NCBI GenBank assembly: GCA_016841745.1
Contig: JAENYO010000003.1
Span: 124,001 to 188,000, forward strand
DNA: 64,000 nt
Direction: 5' to 3'
From: Acetomicrobium hydrogeniformans
GTDB taxonomy: Bacteria > Synergistota > Synergistia > Synergistales > JAFGMB01
Under the pieces are notes generated by a model. It did no database searches. It was not told the DNA's origin and was given only the letters and a program-made list of their open reading frames with translations. The number at the start of each line of letters is the position of its first letter. Position 1 is the first letter of the stretch. A program made the position numbers and the translations under genes. Positions 8,147 through 17,565 of the stretch are shown piece by piece.

Positions 8147-9151
8147 TTAATTAATGGCCTGGATCTGATCGATCAGTTCTCTACCTACTGTGCTTTCCAG
8201 CTTTACCCATACAGCTTTGGACTTTTCTTTAAAGGGGGCAAGATCAACTTCGTCAACCTCACATACACCTGATTCGGTGATCATCTTAAAGAATCCCGCT
8301 TCCTGTTCCACGGCAAGATCTCTGGCATAATCAAGGGCTTCTTTATTGGCCTGAACCAGTATCTCCTGGATATCAGCAGGAAGTTTCTTCCAGGTTTTCA
8401 TGGACATGGTAAGAACTTCAGATTCGTAAGTATGGGCTGTTTTGGTGACATATTTGTTTACTTCGTAGAATTTTTTCTGGTAAATGTGAACGGCAGGGCA
8501 TTCAAGGCCGTCAATGGTTCCCTGTTGACAGGCAGTGTAAACCTCTCCGAAAGCCATAGGAGTAGGATCAGCGCCGAGGGATTTCATGAGCTCGATGTAA
8601 ACGGGAGTTCCCATTACACGCATTTTAAGGCCTTCCATGTCCTCTGGTTTTTCTATCTTTCTTTTGTTATTGACCATATGTCTTACGCCGTTCTCGTAGA
8701 AACCGAGAACCTTGATCCCCTTGGGTTCGAGGTTCTTCCCGATCTCCATCCCTATGGAATCTAGAGCTTTATAGGCATGCGCCCTGTCGCGCATCATGTA
8801 GGGGAATCCGAATACAAGAAGCTTGGGCTCAAACTGTCCCAGAACTGCCGTGGTTGTAAGGGCAAAGTCGATAGTACCCAGGGCAAGTCCTTCTATAAGT
8901 TTTTCCTGTTTACCGAGCTGTGCGTTTGGGAAAAGTTTGATGATAACCTTTCCTTCTGTTCGCTCTTTTACAAGTTCTGCCATTTTTGCAGCGCCGAGAG
9001 CGTAAGGGTTATCCGGAACGGCAACATGGCCAAGTTTAAGAACGATTACATCCTCATCCTTTGCCATAGCTACATTTGGTAGTACAGCTGCACTTACCAT
9101 GAATCCAAGTATCAGAAGTATTACAAGCGAAAAAGCTCCCTTTCTCAACAC
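8147..9151 (-). CDS. dctP: TRAP transporter substrate-binding protein DctP
   Basis: 334 residues with a signal peptide (residues 1-30, ending in MVSAAVLPNVAMA) and a DctP domain. Visible family features are LKLGHVAVPDNPY at the start, the carboxylate-binding arginine region KMRVMGTPVYIELMKSLGADP near residue 175, and FGEVYTACQQGTIDGLECP near 205. It captures the substrate in the periplasm for DctQM. The start is GTG at 9151, nine bases behind gggggag. It is the first gene of the minus-strand operon dctP-dctQ-dctM. The two-component genes upstream on the same strand are the likely regulators. Confidence 0.94.
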   Translation of the reverse strand: MLRKGAFSLVILLILGFMVSAAVLPNVAMAKDEDVIVLKLGHVAVPDNPYALGAAKMAELVKERTEGKVIIKLFPNAQLGKQEKLIEGLALGTIDFALTTTAVLGQFEPKLLVFGFPYMMRDRAHAYKALDSIGMEIGKNLEPKGIKVLGFYENGVRHMVNNKRKIEKPEDMEGLKMRVMGTPVYIELMKSLGADPTPMAFGEVYTACQQGTIDGLECPAVHIYQKKFYEVNKYVTKTAHTYESEVLTMSMKTWKKLPADIQEILVQANKEALDYARDLAVEQEAGFFKMITESGVCEVDEVDLAPFKEKSKAVWVKLESTVGRELIDQIQAIN

Positions 9152-9352
9152 GACGGATCACTCCCCCAAATTAAATTTGAAAAACAATACAGGCACTTCT
9201 TATTCATGAAATAAATATACCGTAGGACTTCCGGGCAGTCTGCATTTCTCTCATAGATTTCTATTCTGTTCAATTCTTTTCACGGGACTGAGGTTTTAAA
9301 AGAGGGTAGGGTTTTACCTAAATGCAGGTTCCATGCAGATCTGATCGGCAGA

Positions 9353-10036
9353 TCAGATGAAACTGTATTTCTTTACAGGTCTCCCTGCGCTGGAGTGAGG
9401 AATATGTTTTACCTTTACTGCTCCCGTCGAGAGGAGGTATTCCAGGTATCGCCATGCAGTAACCCGCGAAAAACCTGTAAGAGATGCAACTTCATCGGTA
9501 GAAAGAGACTCTTTACTGTTTTTCATGACGGAGATCACTTTCTCCAGGCTTTCCCTGTTGAGTCCCTTGGGAAGGTTGCTCACTGAGTAACGGTATCTGC
9601 TCCTGTTTATAAGTCCATCCACGTCTTCCTGGCTAAGATCCTTTTTTCTGACCCTCATCCTGACCTTGTATCTCCTGTAGGATTCAAGGGCTGAACTTAT
9701 CCGTTCAAAGGAAAAGGGTTTGATTATATAGTCGAAAGCTCCAAAGCGCATTATATCTTCCACCGTTTCAGGTTCCCTGGAGGCTGTTACAACGATCACG
9801 TCTATATCATTATTCTGTCTTCGTATCTTATGAAGGGTACTTACACCGTCCAGTTTAGGCATGAAGATGTCCAGAATAACAAGGTCCGGGTCTGCTGTTC
9901 TGATAATATCAAGGGCTTCTCTGCCGTTGCTGGCAGTACCCGCAATGCTGAATCCATCCACCGAAATAATGTAATTCCTGTGGATTTCCATAACCATTGG
10001 ATCATCCTCAACAATAAGAACCTTTATCTCATCCAT
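9353..10036 (-). CDS. Response regulator of the CitB/DcuR/DctR type
   Basis: 227 residues. The receiver domain (2-120) has acidic residues E10-D11-D12, the phosphoacceptor D56 in LVILDIFMP, and the conserved K of YIIKPF. A linker and a C-terminal helix-turn-helix (about 170-215, DEVASLTGFSRVTAWRYLEYL) follow, as in CitB/DcuR regulators. The ATG lies behind ggaggcccca inside the end of the kinase gene (8-bp overlap), so the two are co-translated. It probably controls the neighbouring TRAP operon in response to the transported acid; that target is inferred from position only. Confidence 0.92.
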   Translation of the reverse strand: MDEIKVLIVEDDPMVMEIHRNYIISVDGFSIAGTASNGREALDIIRTADPDLVILDIFMPKLDGVSTLHKIRRQNNDIDVIVVTASREPETVEDIMRFGAFDYIIKPFSFERISSALESYRRYKVRMRVRKKDLSQEDVDGLINRSRYRYSVSNLPKGLNRESLEKVISVMKNSKESLSTDEVASLTGFSRVTAWRYLEYLLSTGAVKVKHIPHSSAGRPVKKYSFI

Positions 10037-11633
10037 TGGGGCCTCCCTGTTCTATTTCTGATGGCAGACTTACCAGAAATTCTGCGTATTTCCCTTCCTC
10101 GCTGAGTACCTCTATTTCGCCTCCGTACAAACTGACAATTTCCCTGACTTTAAAAAGGCCGTATCCGCCGCTGTCTTTCCTGGTAGAAAAACCTTTTTCA
10201 AAGATCCTTTCAATGTTTTCAGAAGGAATCCCGCATCCTTCATCGTAAACACTTACCAGGATCCGGCCCGACTGGTCAAAGATTGAACACTTTATAAGCC
10301 GATGTTCTTTGCCCGAATGAATTACCGAGAGCGTGGCATTTTCAAGAAGGTTACCTATTATTGTAACAAGAGAATTACTGTCGATGTTTCCTGTTGAAGC
10401 TATATAGCTTGTCTTATCCAGTTCCAGGTCGATACCCAGTTCCCGGCATCTGCCCATTTTACCCAGAAGAAGCCCGCCCACAGAAGGATCCTTTATTCTC
10501 TTCGTGACGAAGGTCATGGTATCCTGCCATGTTTCTGTGGATTCGGAAATACACTCAAGGGCCTTGGGGAGCTTGCCCATGTGGATCAGTCCTGCTATGG
10601 TGTGGAGTTTATTCAAAAACTCATGATTATAGACCCGCAGAGCCTCCACATAGCGTTTGACACCTGTAAGTTCCTCCGCCATGGCTGTGACCTCCGTCAT
10701 GTCGCGGAAACTGGCAATGGCTCCGATATATTTCCCCTTCAGTTCTATGGGGACCTGGTTAGTCAGGATCCTTTTGTTCAGAACATTCTGTTCCAGGTCG
10801 AAAACTGCTTTGCCTGTTTCCAGCACTTCCATGAGCCTCATGTTCGGCATTATCTCTCTGAGCAGGTTGCCCTTGATCCCGGGCCGCAACCCGAGGATCT
10901 TCCTTGCTGACTGGTTTATCAGGTTTATCCGCCCATCTTCGTCTATAGCTATTATGCCTTCCCTTACGGATTCAAGAATACCTTCTCTTTCCTTGAACAG
11001 CCGAACTATCTCGTGGGGCTCCAGGCCGGAGATGGATTTCTTTATGTTGCTGGCAAGGATGCTGCCCCCAAGGCCTCCGAGAACTAGTCCCAGGATCAGG
11101 GCAAAGAGGAGTTTTTTTGAAAGTATGTTCTGCATTTTGTGGATATCGTTGGACAGAAGGGAAACAGCAACTGTACCTATCTGACGGGTGCCATCCCTGA
11201 CTGGGGCAAAAGCCCTGACCTGGTATCCCAGGGGACCCTTGAAACGGGATACGAAACTTTTACCCTGAAGGGCTTCTTCCAGACCTTCACCCTGAAATGG
11301 CTTATCAATATATTCCAGAAGAGGGTGGGAATATCTCTTGCCGTCCATATCAAGCACCGTTATAGCCATGGCCCCCGTCTGTTCACGATAGATCTCGGCC
11401 AGTGTCTGTATAACCACGGAACCCTGGGGTTGCCCGATGTTGTATCTTACTTCCGGAACAGATGCGAAGAGTTTGGCAATGAACAGGGCATTTTCTGCAG
11501 TCTCTTCTTCCAGTGGAAGGATTATGGTCCGGCGGACCTGTATTCCTGAGATCAGAAGACTTGCCGTTACCAGCAATATGGCGAGGAACAGGATCTTTTG
11601 TTGAAGTCGTATGGGCCTTCTGAAAATCCGCAT
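10029..11633 (-). CDS. Sensor histidine kinase of the CitA/DcuS family
   Basis: 534 residues: first membrane helix 14-32, an extracytoplasmic Cache/PDC-type sensor (about 35-170), a second helix (174-195) and a PAS domain (about 212-320, ESVREGIIAIDEDGRINLIN). The dimerisation helix carries H337 in RVYNHEFLNKLH, which is the CitA-type H-box. The C-terminal ATPase has NLLENA, DEGCGIP and GGYGLF. It senses a small organic acid outside the cell and phosphorylates the regulator encoded next to it. An aagga site precedes the ATG. Its place beside dctP-Q-M makes the TRAP substrate the likely ligand. Confidence 0.93.
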   Translation of the reverse strand: MRIFRRPIRLQQKILFLAILLVTASLLISGIQVRRTIILPLEEETAENALFIAKLFASVPEVRYNIGQPQGSVVIQTLAEIYREQTGAMAITVLDMDGKRYSHPLLEYIDKPFQGEGLEEALQGKSFVSRFKGPLGYQVRAFAPVRDGTRQIGTVAVSLLSNDIHKMQNILSKKLLFALILGLVLGGLGGSILASNIKKSISGLEPHEIVRLFKEREGILESVREGIIAIDEDGRINLINQSARKILGLRPGIKGNLLREIMPNMRLMEVLETGKAVFDLEQNVLNKRILTNQVPIELKGKYIGAIASFRDMTEVTAMAEELTGVKRYVEALRVYNHEFLNKLHTIAGLIHMGKLPKALECISESTETWQDTMTFVTKRIKDPSVGGLLLGKMGRCRELGIDLELDKTSYIASTGNIDSNSLVTIIGNLLENATLSVIHSGKEHRLIKCSIFDQSGRILVSVYDEGCGIPSENIERIFEKGFSTRKDSGGYGLFKVREIVSLYGGEIEVLSEEGKYAEFLVSLPSEIEQGGPNG

Positions 11634-11945
11634 TCAACAGTTCCTTTCCAATGAAGTGGGAATAAAGCTGTATCTTAAGATGTTTCAATTCTAGCACAGC
11701 AGAGCTACCGCTCAGTAGCCCGGAATAGGGCTCTATAATAAGGCCATTTTCAAAAAGAGCTTAAGCTTTTGCAGGCGAGACGGGAGAAGGGTCTTAACCT
11801 CTTGGTAAGGTTGTTCCCGGTCTTATCAGTATCTCCCGGATCAAAGTTTTATCTGGCATCAAGCTCCGATTTACTGGTATACATCAACCTGTATCAGTGG
11901 TTCCATGGTATATTAACTTAACTTCCAAAATTAAGGGGGATCATA
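11634..11945. other. Intergenic region with the upstream part of the MFS duplication
   Basis: This 312-bp gap separates the kinase (minus) from the first MFS gene (plus). From 11812 on it is clearly similar to 15379-15512 (shared aggttgttcccggtcttatc, tctcccggatcaaag and ccatggtatattaa), so the duplication of the MFS gene took its leader with it. The shared leader ends in ttaaggggga, the ribosome-binding site. The two operons here are divergent, so promoters for both must lie in it, but I cannot place them with confidence. Confidence 0.6.
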
Positions 11946-13109
11946 ATGCTACTGGTACTCATGCTTGGCTGGGCTACTCTGTATGCGGACCGCACATGTC
12001 TCTATCCTCTCCTATCGGTGATCGCGGCGGACCTGTCGCTCTCATCCACACAGGCGGGAACACTCACCGGGGCATACTTCCTCACCTACGTGGCAATGCA
12101 GATACCAGCAGGCATAGCGGGTGACAAATGGGGATTCAAGAGGGTGATGATGATCATGTTCGTCATAGCCGGCCTGGGCATGTTAGGCATTGGTACCCTC
12201 GGCAGGACTTATTCCCTTCTGATCTTCTTTTCAGCCCTTTCCGGGATGGGGGCAGGTGCCTACTATCCAACCTGCTACAGTACCCTTTTCCATGTGGTAT
12301 CTCCCGACCGCAGAGCATTGAGCAGTGCCATAGTAGGAATAGGTATGTCCATAGGTCTTTTCATAGGCATGACCATGAGCGGACCTGTCTACGAGGCAGT
12401 GGGCAGCTACAGGCTTCCCTTCCTTATACTCAGTGTCCCAACCCTGGCTATGGCGATCCTGGTATATTTTCTTCTACCCAAAGTCAAATGCGAGTCCACC
12501 CCTTCATTGAAGGATTATCTGGCCCTTTTTGGAGATATGGATATATGGAAGATCAATTTTGCCACATTCACTTCTCTGTACGGATTCTGGGTGGCCATGG
12601 CATGGGGGCCCACCTTCCTGAAGGTCGAAAGGGGCTTTTCTCTCTCCCAGGCGGGGTTCTTCACAGGCCTCATGGCCATAACCGCAATTCCGGCAGGTCT
12701 TTACTGGGGAAGATTGTCCGACAGGGTCAACCGCAAACTGGTAGCTCTGATCGTACTTCCCGCATCTGCCCTGACCCTGCTTTTGCTTACAAAAACACCT
12801 TCCAGGCCCGGGATAATAATCATCCTGCTGGTCTATGGGATGCTCAGTAATTCGGCCATTCAGCCCGTAATGGTCGCCTGGCTCGGGGACGTTGTGAGCA
12901 AAAGACACCCCGGTAAGATGGGTGCAGCCACAGGATTCTTCAACTGTGCCACCATGAGCTCAGCCATATTAGCCCCCATCATCTCCGGTTTTCTGAGGGA
13001 CATGACAGACTCATTGGTTCCCGCTTTCTGGGCCGCAGCTGGTCTGATTCTGGCCGGTACCGCAGTGGTGTCCGTAATGCCTCTGTTCAGAGGTAACAGG
13101 CAAAGATAA
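11946..13109 (+). CDS. MFS transporter, copy 1 of a duplicated pair
   Basis: 387 residues with twelve membrane helices. The MFS signature is visible after helix 2 (GIAGDKWGFKRVMM), and a related GRLSDRVNRKLVALI loop follows helix 8. The opening (GWATLYADRTCLYPLLSVIA) resembles the anion:cation symporter branch that carries organic anions such as hexuronates. A nearly identical gene lies at 15513-16676, with similarity extending about 130 bp upstream. A ggggga site precedes the ATG. An M20 amidohydrolase gene follows 99 bp downstream, so this copy could import a conjugate that the hydrolase splits. The substrate is unknown. Confidence 0.88.
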   Translation: MLLVLMLGWATLYADRTCLYPLLSVIAADLSLSSTQAGTLTGAYFLTYVAMQIPAGIAGDKWGFKRVMMIMFVIAGLGMLGIGTLGRTYSLLIFFSALSGMGAGAYYPTCYSTLFHVVSPDRRALSSAIVGIGMSIGLFIGMTMSGPVYEAVGSYRLPFLILSVPTLAMAILVYFLLPKVKCESTPSLKDYLALFGDMDIWKINFATFTSLYGFWVAMAWGPTFLKVERGFSLSQAGFFTGLMAITAIPAGLYWGRLSDRVNRKLVALIVLPASALTLLLLTKTPSRPGIIIILLVYGMLSNSAIQPVMVAWLGDVVSKRHPGKMGAATGFFNCATMSSAILAPIISGFLRDMTDSLVPAFWAAAGLILAGTAVVSVMPLFRGNRQR

Positions 13110-13208
13110 CTGCAGGGAACGCAGAGGTTATACATAGAGAACCTTCGTCAGAGATCATATACATGATTGACGGGAGGAAAAGAGTGAGACTTAAGGAGGT
13201 AAAGATCA

Positions 13209-14408
13209 ATGCTTGAGAAAATGAGACCGCTTGCAGAGAAGGGACATCCCGAGGTTGTAGAACTGAGGCGTCATTTTCATATGAATCCGGAGATCGCCTG
13301 GAATGAGGTCAAAACCACTGAAAAGGTAGAGGAGATCCTGCAAAGCCTGGGATTTGAAAACATCCAAAAAGGTTTTGGAGGAACCATGTGCGGAGTCACT
13401 GCTGATCTGACTGGATCGAAGCCGGGTCCCTGTGTCGCCCTCAGGGCGGATATGGATGCCCTTCCTCTTCAGGAGGAAAACGAGGTTTCCTACTGTTCTC
13501 AGAATAAAGGAGTAATGCATGCCTGCGGACACGATGCCCATACTGCCATGCTTTTGGGAGCGGCAAAGGTCCTTTCACAGATGAAGGATGAGCTTGCTGG
13601 AAAGGTAAGGTTTATTTTTCAGCCTGCCGAGGAGCACGGCCTTAAATCTGGTGCAGATCATATGGTTCGGGAAGGTGTCCTTGAGGGTGTTGACGTGGTA
13701 TTCGGCATACATGTCAGGTCCTCAATGCCCACCGGAAAGATCGCATTACGTTCTGGTCCGACAATGGCATCCTGTGATGCCTGGGAAGCGGTTATAAAAG
13801 GAAAGGGCGGTCACGGTGCCGAACCAGATCAGGCAGTAGATCCAACCGTACCTGCCGGACATGTTATCACCTCCCTTCAGAGTATCATAGGACGTGAGAT
13901 AAACTCCCAGGAAACTTCTGTCATCAGCCTTGGTAAGATCGAGGCTGGTTCAGCCTTCAATATTATCCCCGAAAGTGTAAAACTTCTTGGAACCTGCAGG
14001 ACCTTCAGACCCGAAGTGCAGGACATGATCGAAGAGAAGTTAGGCAGATTGATCAAGGGGATCTCGGAATCCTTCAGATGCACATCGGAATATGTTTATA
14101 AAAAATATGTTCCTTCAGTTATAAATGATCCTGAAGCCATTGGCCTTGCAAAGAAACTTGGAGATGAGATATTTGGAAATGGCAACGTGATCGAGACTTC
14201 CCTTGAAATGGCCTCTGAGGATTTCAGCTATTTCCAGCAGAAGGTTCCCGGAGCTTTCGGTTTTCTGGGGACTGCCAGAGAGGAAAAGGGCAGTGCAAAT
14301 CCTCATCATTCCCCGTTATTTGACGTGGACGAGGATGCGCTGCTTCAGGGAACTCAGATGCTTGCCGGGTTTGCCCTTTCCTGGAAGGGTTACTCCCGAA
14401 AAGATTAG
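13209..14408 (+). CDS. M20-family metal-dependent amidohydrolase
   Basis: 399 residues of the M20D type (hippurate hydrolase, N-acyl-amino-acid amidohydrolase, IAA-amino-acid hydrolase). The opening RRHFHMNPEIAWNEVKTT and the metal-ligand motifs VMHACGHDAHT (C106, H108) and QPAEEHG (E141, E142) are present. So are FGIHV, a later histidine near residue 200 (KGGHGAEP) and the C-terminal HHSPLFDVDE. It hydrolyses an amide between an acyl group and an amino acid or similar. A perfect aaggaggt lies before the ATG. The neighbouring MFS gene suggests a transport-and-hydrolysis unit. The exact substrate cannot be read from sequence. Confidence 0.93.
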   Translation: MLEKMRPLAEKGHPEVVELRRHFHMNPEIAWNEVKTTEKVEEILQSLGFENIQKGFGGTMCGVTADLTGSKPGPCVALRADMDALPLQEENEVSYCSQNKGVMHACGHDAHTAMLLGAAKVLSQMKDELAGKVRFIFQPAEEHGLKSGADHMVREGVLEGVDVVFGIHVRSSMPTGKIALRSGPTMASCDAWEAVIKGKGGHGAEPDQAVDPTVPAGHVITSLQSIIGREINSQETSVISLGKIEAGSAFNIIPESVKLLGTCRTFRPEVQDMIEEKLGRLIKGISESFRCTSEYVYKKYVPSVINDPEAIGLAKKLGDEIFGNGNVIETSLEMASEDFSYFQQKVPGAFGFLGTAREEKGSANPHHSPLFDVDEDALLQGTQMLAGFALSWKGYSRKD

Positions 14409-14440
14409 CCAGTTACAGGCAAACCGTTTTTAGAGTTGAT

Positions 14441-14472
14441 GCAGGAAGCCGGCAGAGCTGCCGGCTTCCTGC
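14441..14472 (+). terminator. Long hairpin after the M20 amidohydrolase gene
   Basis: A perfect 15-bp GC-rich inverted repeat (gcaggaagccggcag, loop ag, and its complement), 32 bp after the stop codon. Only a weak T-rich stretch follows, so termination may be inefficient or the hairpin may stabilise the 3' end. Confidence 0.65.
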
Positions 14473-14502
14473 TGACTTCTGTGCCATCCATCAACCTTGA
14501 TC

Positions 14503-14760
14503 ATAGGATGTGCTTCAGCGCATCTTAAACCTTTCCCGGTGTTTTATTCGTGAAAAATAGATTCATAATTTTTTCCAGCCGACAAAGTGGCCTATTTCTT
14601 GATCTTCTAGACCCGCGCTGAAAGTCCGCCACTACTTGGGTCTGAATGTTTTATATGATGCTTTACGGCGGAAAGCGTCCGGCCAACTTCGATTTATTTA
14701 TTACTTTTCGACGGATTTCCTTTGCGTGCTTGACGCCTTTACGGTGAGAGGGAATTCCCC
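14503..14760. repeat. Composite dispersed repeat, copy at 14.5 kb
   Basis: This gap holds ATAGGATGTGCTTCAGCGCA followed by TCTTAAACCTTT (palindrome GATGTGCT-tc-AGCGCATC at 14507-14524). The GTGAAAAAT hairpin (14550-14576) comes next, and after about 150 bp 'tttgcgtgcttgacgccttt' and 'acggtgaga'. The first two parts recur in the same order at 19725-19797. No coding capacity is seen. Confidence 0.6.
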
Positions 14761-14771
14761 TTTTCTTATTT

Positions 14772-15260
14772 CTACCTGAACCGGCTGTCCGCCCTTTTTG
14801 AGTCCACCTTGTTGTTCTCGTTTTTGATCCAGCCCGTGCAGTATTCCTTCGAGGTTACATCGAAACAAGGGACAAAGGGCTTTATGTCCAGAAGGGGAGT
14901 GCCGTCAAGAACATCGATATCCTCCACGGTAAGTACATTTTCCTTTATCTCCACCACTTTTACCACAGAAAGGCCGATGGCATTTGGCCTGCATGGGGCC
15001 CTTGTCGAAAAAAGCCCCCTCTGATCGGTATCCATGAAAGGTGTCACTGTAAGCTTGAACCCCTCATTACAGTGAAAGTGGTAGAGCAGATAAATATGGG
15101 AAAAACCATCCAGGTCCTTCAGTCCTTCCTGATATTCAGGATCTACCACAACCTCTCCCCGAACCCCTTTTGCTCCAGGAGGCTGTATAGGCATACCCTT
15201 TCGTTCTTTGAAGGGAGAGTGAATTACACCTACAGGTTTAAACGCGATTATATAGCTCAT
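14772..15260 (-). CDS. trmO: TrmO/TsaA-family tRNA methyltransferase
   Basis: 162 residues, close to the single TsaA-domain length. The opening FKPVGVIHSPFKERKGMPIQ and the signature STRAPCRPNAIGLSVVKV near residue 85 (the TRxPxRPNxIGLS motif) identify the family. Bacterial TrmO uses S-adenosylmethionine to N6-methylate the threonylcarbamoyl-adenosine at position 37 of certain tRNAs. The methionine at 15260 follows an aaagga site. It has no functional link to the MFS genes on either side, which are on the other strand. It sits inside the segment bounded by the two MFS copies. Confidence 0.9.
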   Translation of the reverse strand: MSYIIAFKPVGVIHSPFKERKGMPIQPPGAKGVRGEVVVDPEYQEGLKDLDGFSHIYLLYHFHCNEGFKLTVTPFMDTDQRGLFSTRAPCRPNAIGLSVVKVVEIKENVLTVEDIDVLDGTPLLDIKPFVPCFDVTSKEYCTGWIKNENNKVDSKRADSRFR

Positions 15261-15298
15261 GGTCAGGATCCTTTCAAAATGATGTCAACAGGAAGTAA

Positions 15299-15365
15299 TG
15301 GCAGTTTCTGGAGTTAGTTTACATAAATTCATTTCTTCTTACAAATTAATCAAGGATATCTCTGC
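15299..15365. repeat. 60-bp repeat, copy 1 (partner at 17804-17870)
   Basis: The sequence tttctggagttagtttacat and the following aaattc...cttacaaatt.atcaa.gat.tctctgc recur almost unchanged at 17804-17870. Copy 1 lies between trmO and the duplicated MFS leader; copy 2 abuts the broken end of the tctA remnant. It may be an old insertion or recombination scar. Confidence 0.6.
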
Positions 15366-15512
15366 GCTTGAAGTCAGGTTGTTCCCGGTCTTATCAGTGT
15401 CTCCCGGATCAAAGTCTTATCTGGCAAAAAGCTATGATTCTGCAGCATACACCAGCCTATATCAGTGGATCCATGGTATATTAATTTTACTTTCATTATT
15501 AAGGGGGACCAT

Positions 15513-16676
15513 ATGTTACTGGTACTCATGCTTGGATGGGCTACTCTGTATGCGGACCGCACATGCCTCTACCCGCTCCTTTCGGTGATCGCGGGGGACC
15601 TCTCCCTCTCATCCACACAGGCGGGAACACTCACCGGAGCATACTTCATCACCTACGTGGCAATGCAGATACCCGCAGGCATGGCAGGTGATAACTGGGG
15701 ATTCAAGCGTGTAATGATGATCATGTTCGTCATAGCCGGACTGGGCATGTTCGGTCTGGGAACCCTTGGCAGGACTTATTCCCTTCTGATCTTCTTTTCA
15801 GCCCTTTCCGGGATGGGTGCAGGTGCTTACTTTCCAACCTGCTACGGCACCCTTTTCCAGGTGGTGTCACACGAGCGCAGGGCATTGAGCGCCGCCATCG
15901 TAGACATAGGCATGTCCATGGGTCTTTTCATCGGTATGGCTATGAGCGGGCCAGTCTACGAGGCAGTGGGCAGTTACAGGCTGCCCTTCCTGCTCCTCAG
16001 CATCCCCACCTTAGCCATGGTGTTTCTGGTAAAATTCCTTCTTCCCAAAGTCGAACGTGCTCCCACACCTTCATTAAAGGATTACCTTGCCCTTTTTGGA
16101 GATATGGATATATGGAAGATCAATTTCACCACCTTTACCTCTCTCTACGGATTCTGGGTGGCCATGGCATGGGGACCTACCTTCCTGAAGGTGGAAAGGG
16201 GTTTTTCCCTTTCCCAGGCGGGGTTCTTCACCGGTCTCATGGCCATCACCGCAATCCCGGCAGGCCTTTACTGGGGCAGATTGTCCGACAGGATCAACCG
16301 CAAGCTGGTAGCTCTGATTGTGCTTGCCGCATCAGCCCTGTCTCTGCTTTTGCTTACAAAGATAACTTCCATGCCGGGAATAATAATCACTCTCCTGGTC
16401 TATGGAATGCTCAGCAATTCAGCCATTTGTCCCGTAATGGCGGCCTGGCTGGGGGACGTGGTGAGCACAAGACACCCCGGTAAAATGGGAGCTGCCACAG
16501 GATTTTACAACTGTGTCGTCATGAGTTCCGCCATATTTGCTCCTATAATCTCCGGTTTTTTGAGAGACATGACCGACTCACTGGAGCCTGCTTTCTGGGC
16601 AGCAGGCGGTCTGATATTCGCAGGCACCGCCGTGGTGTTGATCACACCCCTGTTCAGAGATCCGAAGCGAAGCTAA
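15513..16676 (+). CDS. MFS transporter, copy 2 of a duplicated pair
   Basis: 387 residues from the ATG at 15513 (ribosome site aaggggga). It is nearly the same as the protein at 11946-13109 along its whole length, including GWATLYADRTCLYPLLSVIA and GRLSDRINRKLVALIV. Differences are mostly conservative, for example SDNWGF-type changes and LEPAF for LVPAF. Similarity starts at 15379, about 130 bp before the gene. An in-frame ATG at 15465 exists but has no ribosome-binding site and falls in the duplicated leader. Substrate unknown, probably the same organic anion class as copy 1. No other plus-strand gene follows directly. Confidence 0.88.
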   Translation: MLLVLMLGWATLYADRTCLYPLLSVIAGDLSLSSTQAGTLTGAYFITYVAMQIPAGMAGDNWGFKRVMMIMFVIAGLGMFGLGTLGRTYSLLIFFSALSGMGAGAYFPTCYGTLFQVVSHERRALSAAIVDIGMSMGLFIGMAMSGPVYEAVGSYRLPFLLLSIPTLAMVFLVKFLLPKVERAPTPSLKDYLALFGDMDIWKINFTTFTSLYGFWVAMAWGPTFLKVERGFSLSQAGFFTGLMAITAIPAGLYWGRLSDRINRKLVALIVLAASALSLLLLTKITSMPGIIITLLVYGMLSNSAICPVMAAWLGDVVSTRHPGKMGAATGFYNCVVMSSAIFAPIISGFLRDMTDSLEPAFWAAGGLIFAGTAVVLITPLFRDPKRS

Positions 16677-16749
16677 CTGTACTCAGCCCCGCGGTATGCC
16701 ATAGAAAACCTTTGTCAAGGTTGGACAAGTAACCCCGAACATATGAAAA

Positions 16750-16785
16750 AGGGCCACCCTGAATCTGATGACATTCATTGGGTGA
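16750..16785 (-). terminator. Terminator of the rraA gene
   Basis: gggccaccctgaat pairs with attcattgggtgaccc (one mismatch, one bulge), and on the minus strand a T5 tract follows. It stands about 45 bp after the rraA stop. It may work in both directions, since the MFS gene converges on it. Confidence 0.65.
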
Positions 16786-16828
16786 CCCTGAATCAAGCAT
16801 TTTCTTGTGGAAGAAGTAACTCTCTATC

Positions 16829-17509
16829 TTAATAAATAAATTCGCAGTTATTCTCCTTAAGCAGTTTGTCTATCCACCGTCTATCAGCTTCGTTGTTCTC
16901 AGCGGCTTTCACATTTTTGAGATCGTTCCTTTTTAGAACCTTGGAGTCTTCAAGGACTTTAGCGGCATCTTCTTTAGGAATAACAATTACTCCATCATCG
17001 TCCCCCACTATGATATCTCCAGGGTTAACGCTTATTCCACCACAGCTGACAGGGACATTGATCTCACCCGGTCCCAGCTTGTATGGTCCTCCAGGTGTTG
17101 TTCCAGTTGCATAAATTGGCATTTCAAAATTGGAAAGCACATCAACATCTCTTATTGGGCCGTCGAGCACTATTCCAGAAATACCTTTGTTTCTGGCAAA
17201 AATTGCCATGATCTCCCCCATTAGGGATCTATTACGATCTAACCCGTTGCTGACCACAATAATGTCTCCCGGACCTGCCATATTCAACGCTTTATGGAAC
17301 ATGAGATTATCACCAGCCCGGGCTTTGACCGTTAGAGCCACGCCCAGCATCTTTAAACCAGGTTTTGACATTCTCCTGATTTTGGCACTCATTGCACTAA
17401 GTCTGGACATAGTGTCTGCAATGTTCGCGGTACATATATCCCTAAATCCCTCTACTATTTCCGGATCGGGCATTTCCCTGTTCATATAAACTCTGAAACC
17501 TACTCCCAA
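16829..17509 (-). CDS. RraA-family protein (aldolase/decarboxylase-like)
   Basis: About 226 residues. The family core is clear: CTANIADTMSRL near residue 30, the PGDIIVVSNG loop near 95, and GIVLDGPIRDVD near 135, where the R and D are the substrate- and metal-binding residues of the 4-hydroxy-4-methyl-2-oxoglutarate aldolase family. The start is taken as TTG at 17509 because a perfect aaggagg lies 9 bases upstream and the N-terminus GVGFRVY then matches relatives. Longer in-frame starts run into the tctA remnant. RraA-like proteins split or decarboxylate oxo-acids; the substrate here is unknown. It was probably the gene behind tctA in a former TTT operon. Confidence 0.88.
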   Translation of the reverse strand: MGVGFRVYMNREMPDPEIVEGFRDICTANIADTMSRLSAMSAKIRRMSKPGLKMLGVALTVKARAGDNLMFHKALNMAGPGDIIVVSNGLDRNRSLMGEIMAIFARNKGISGIVLDGPIRDVDVLSNFEMPIYATGTTPGGPYKLGPGEINVPVSCGGISVNPGDIIVGDDDGVIVIPKEDAAKVLEDSKVLKRNDLKNVKAAENNEADRRWIDKLLKENNCEFIY

Positions 17510-17565
17510 ATGAAACTCCTCCTTGTAAAAATTACTATTCTTGATAATGGACCTGTGCCATATAC

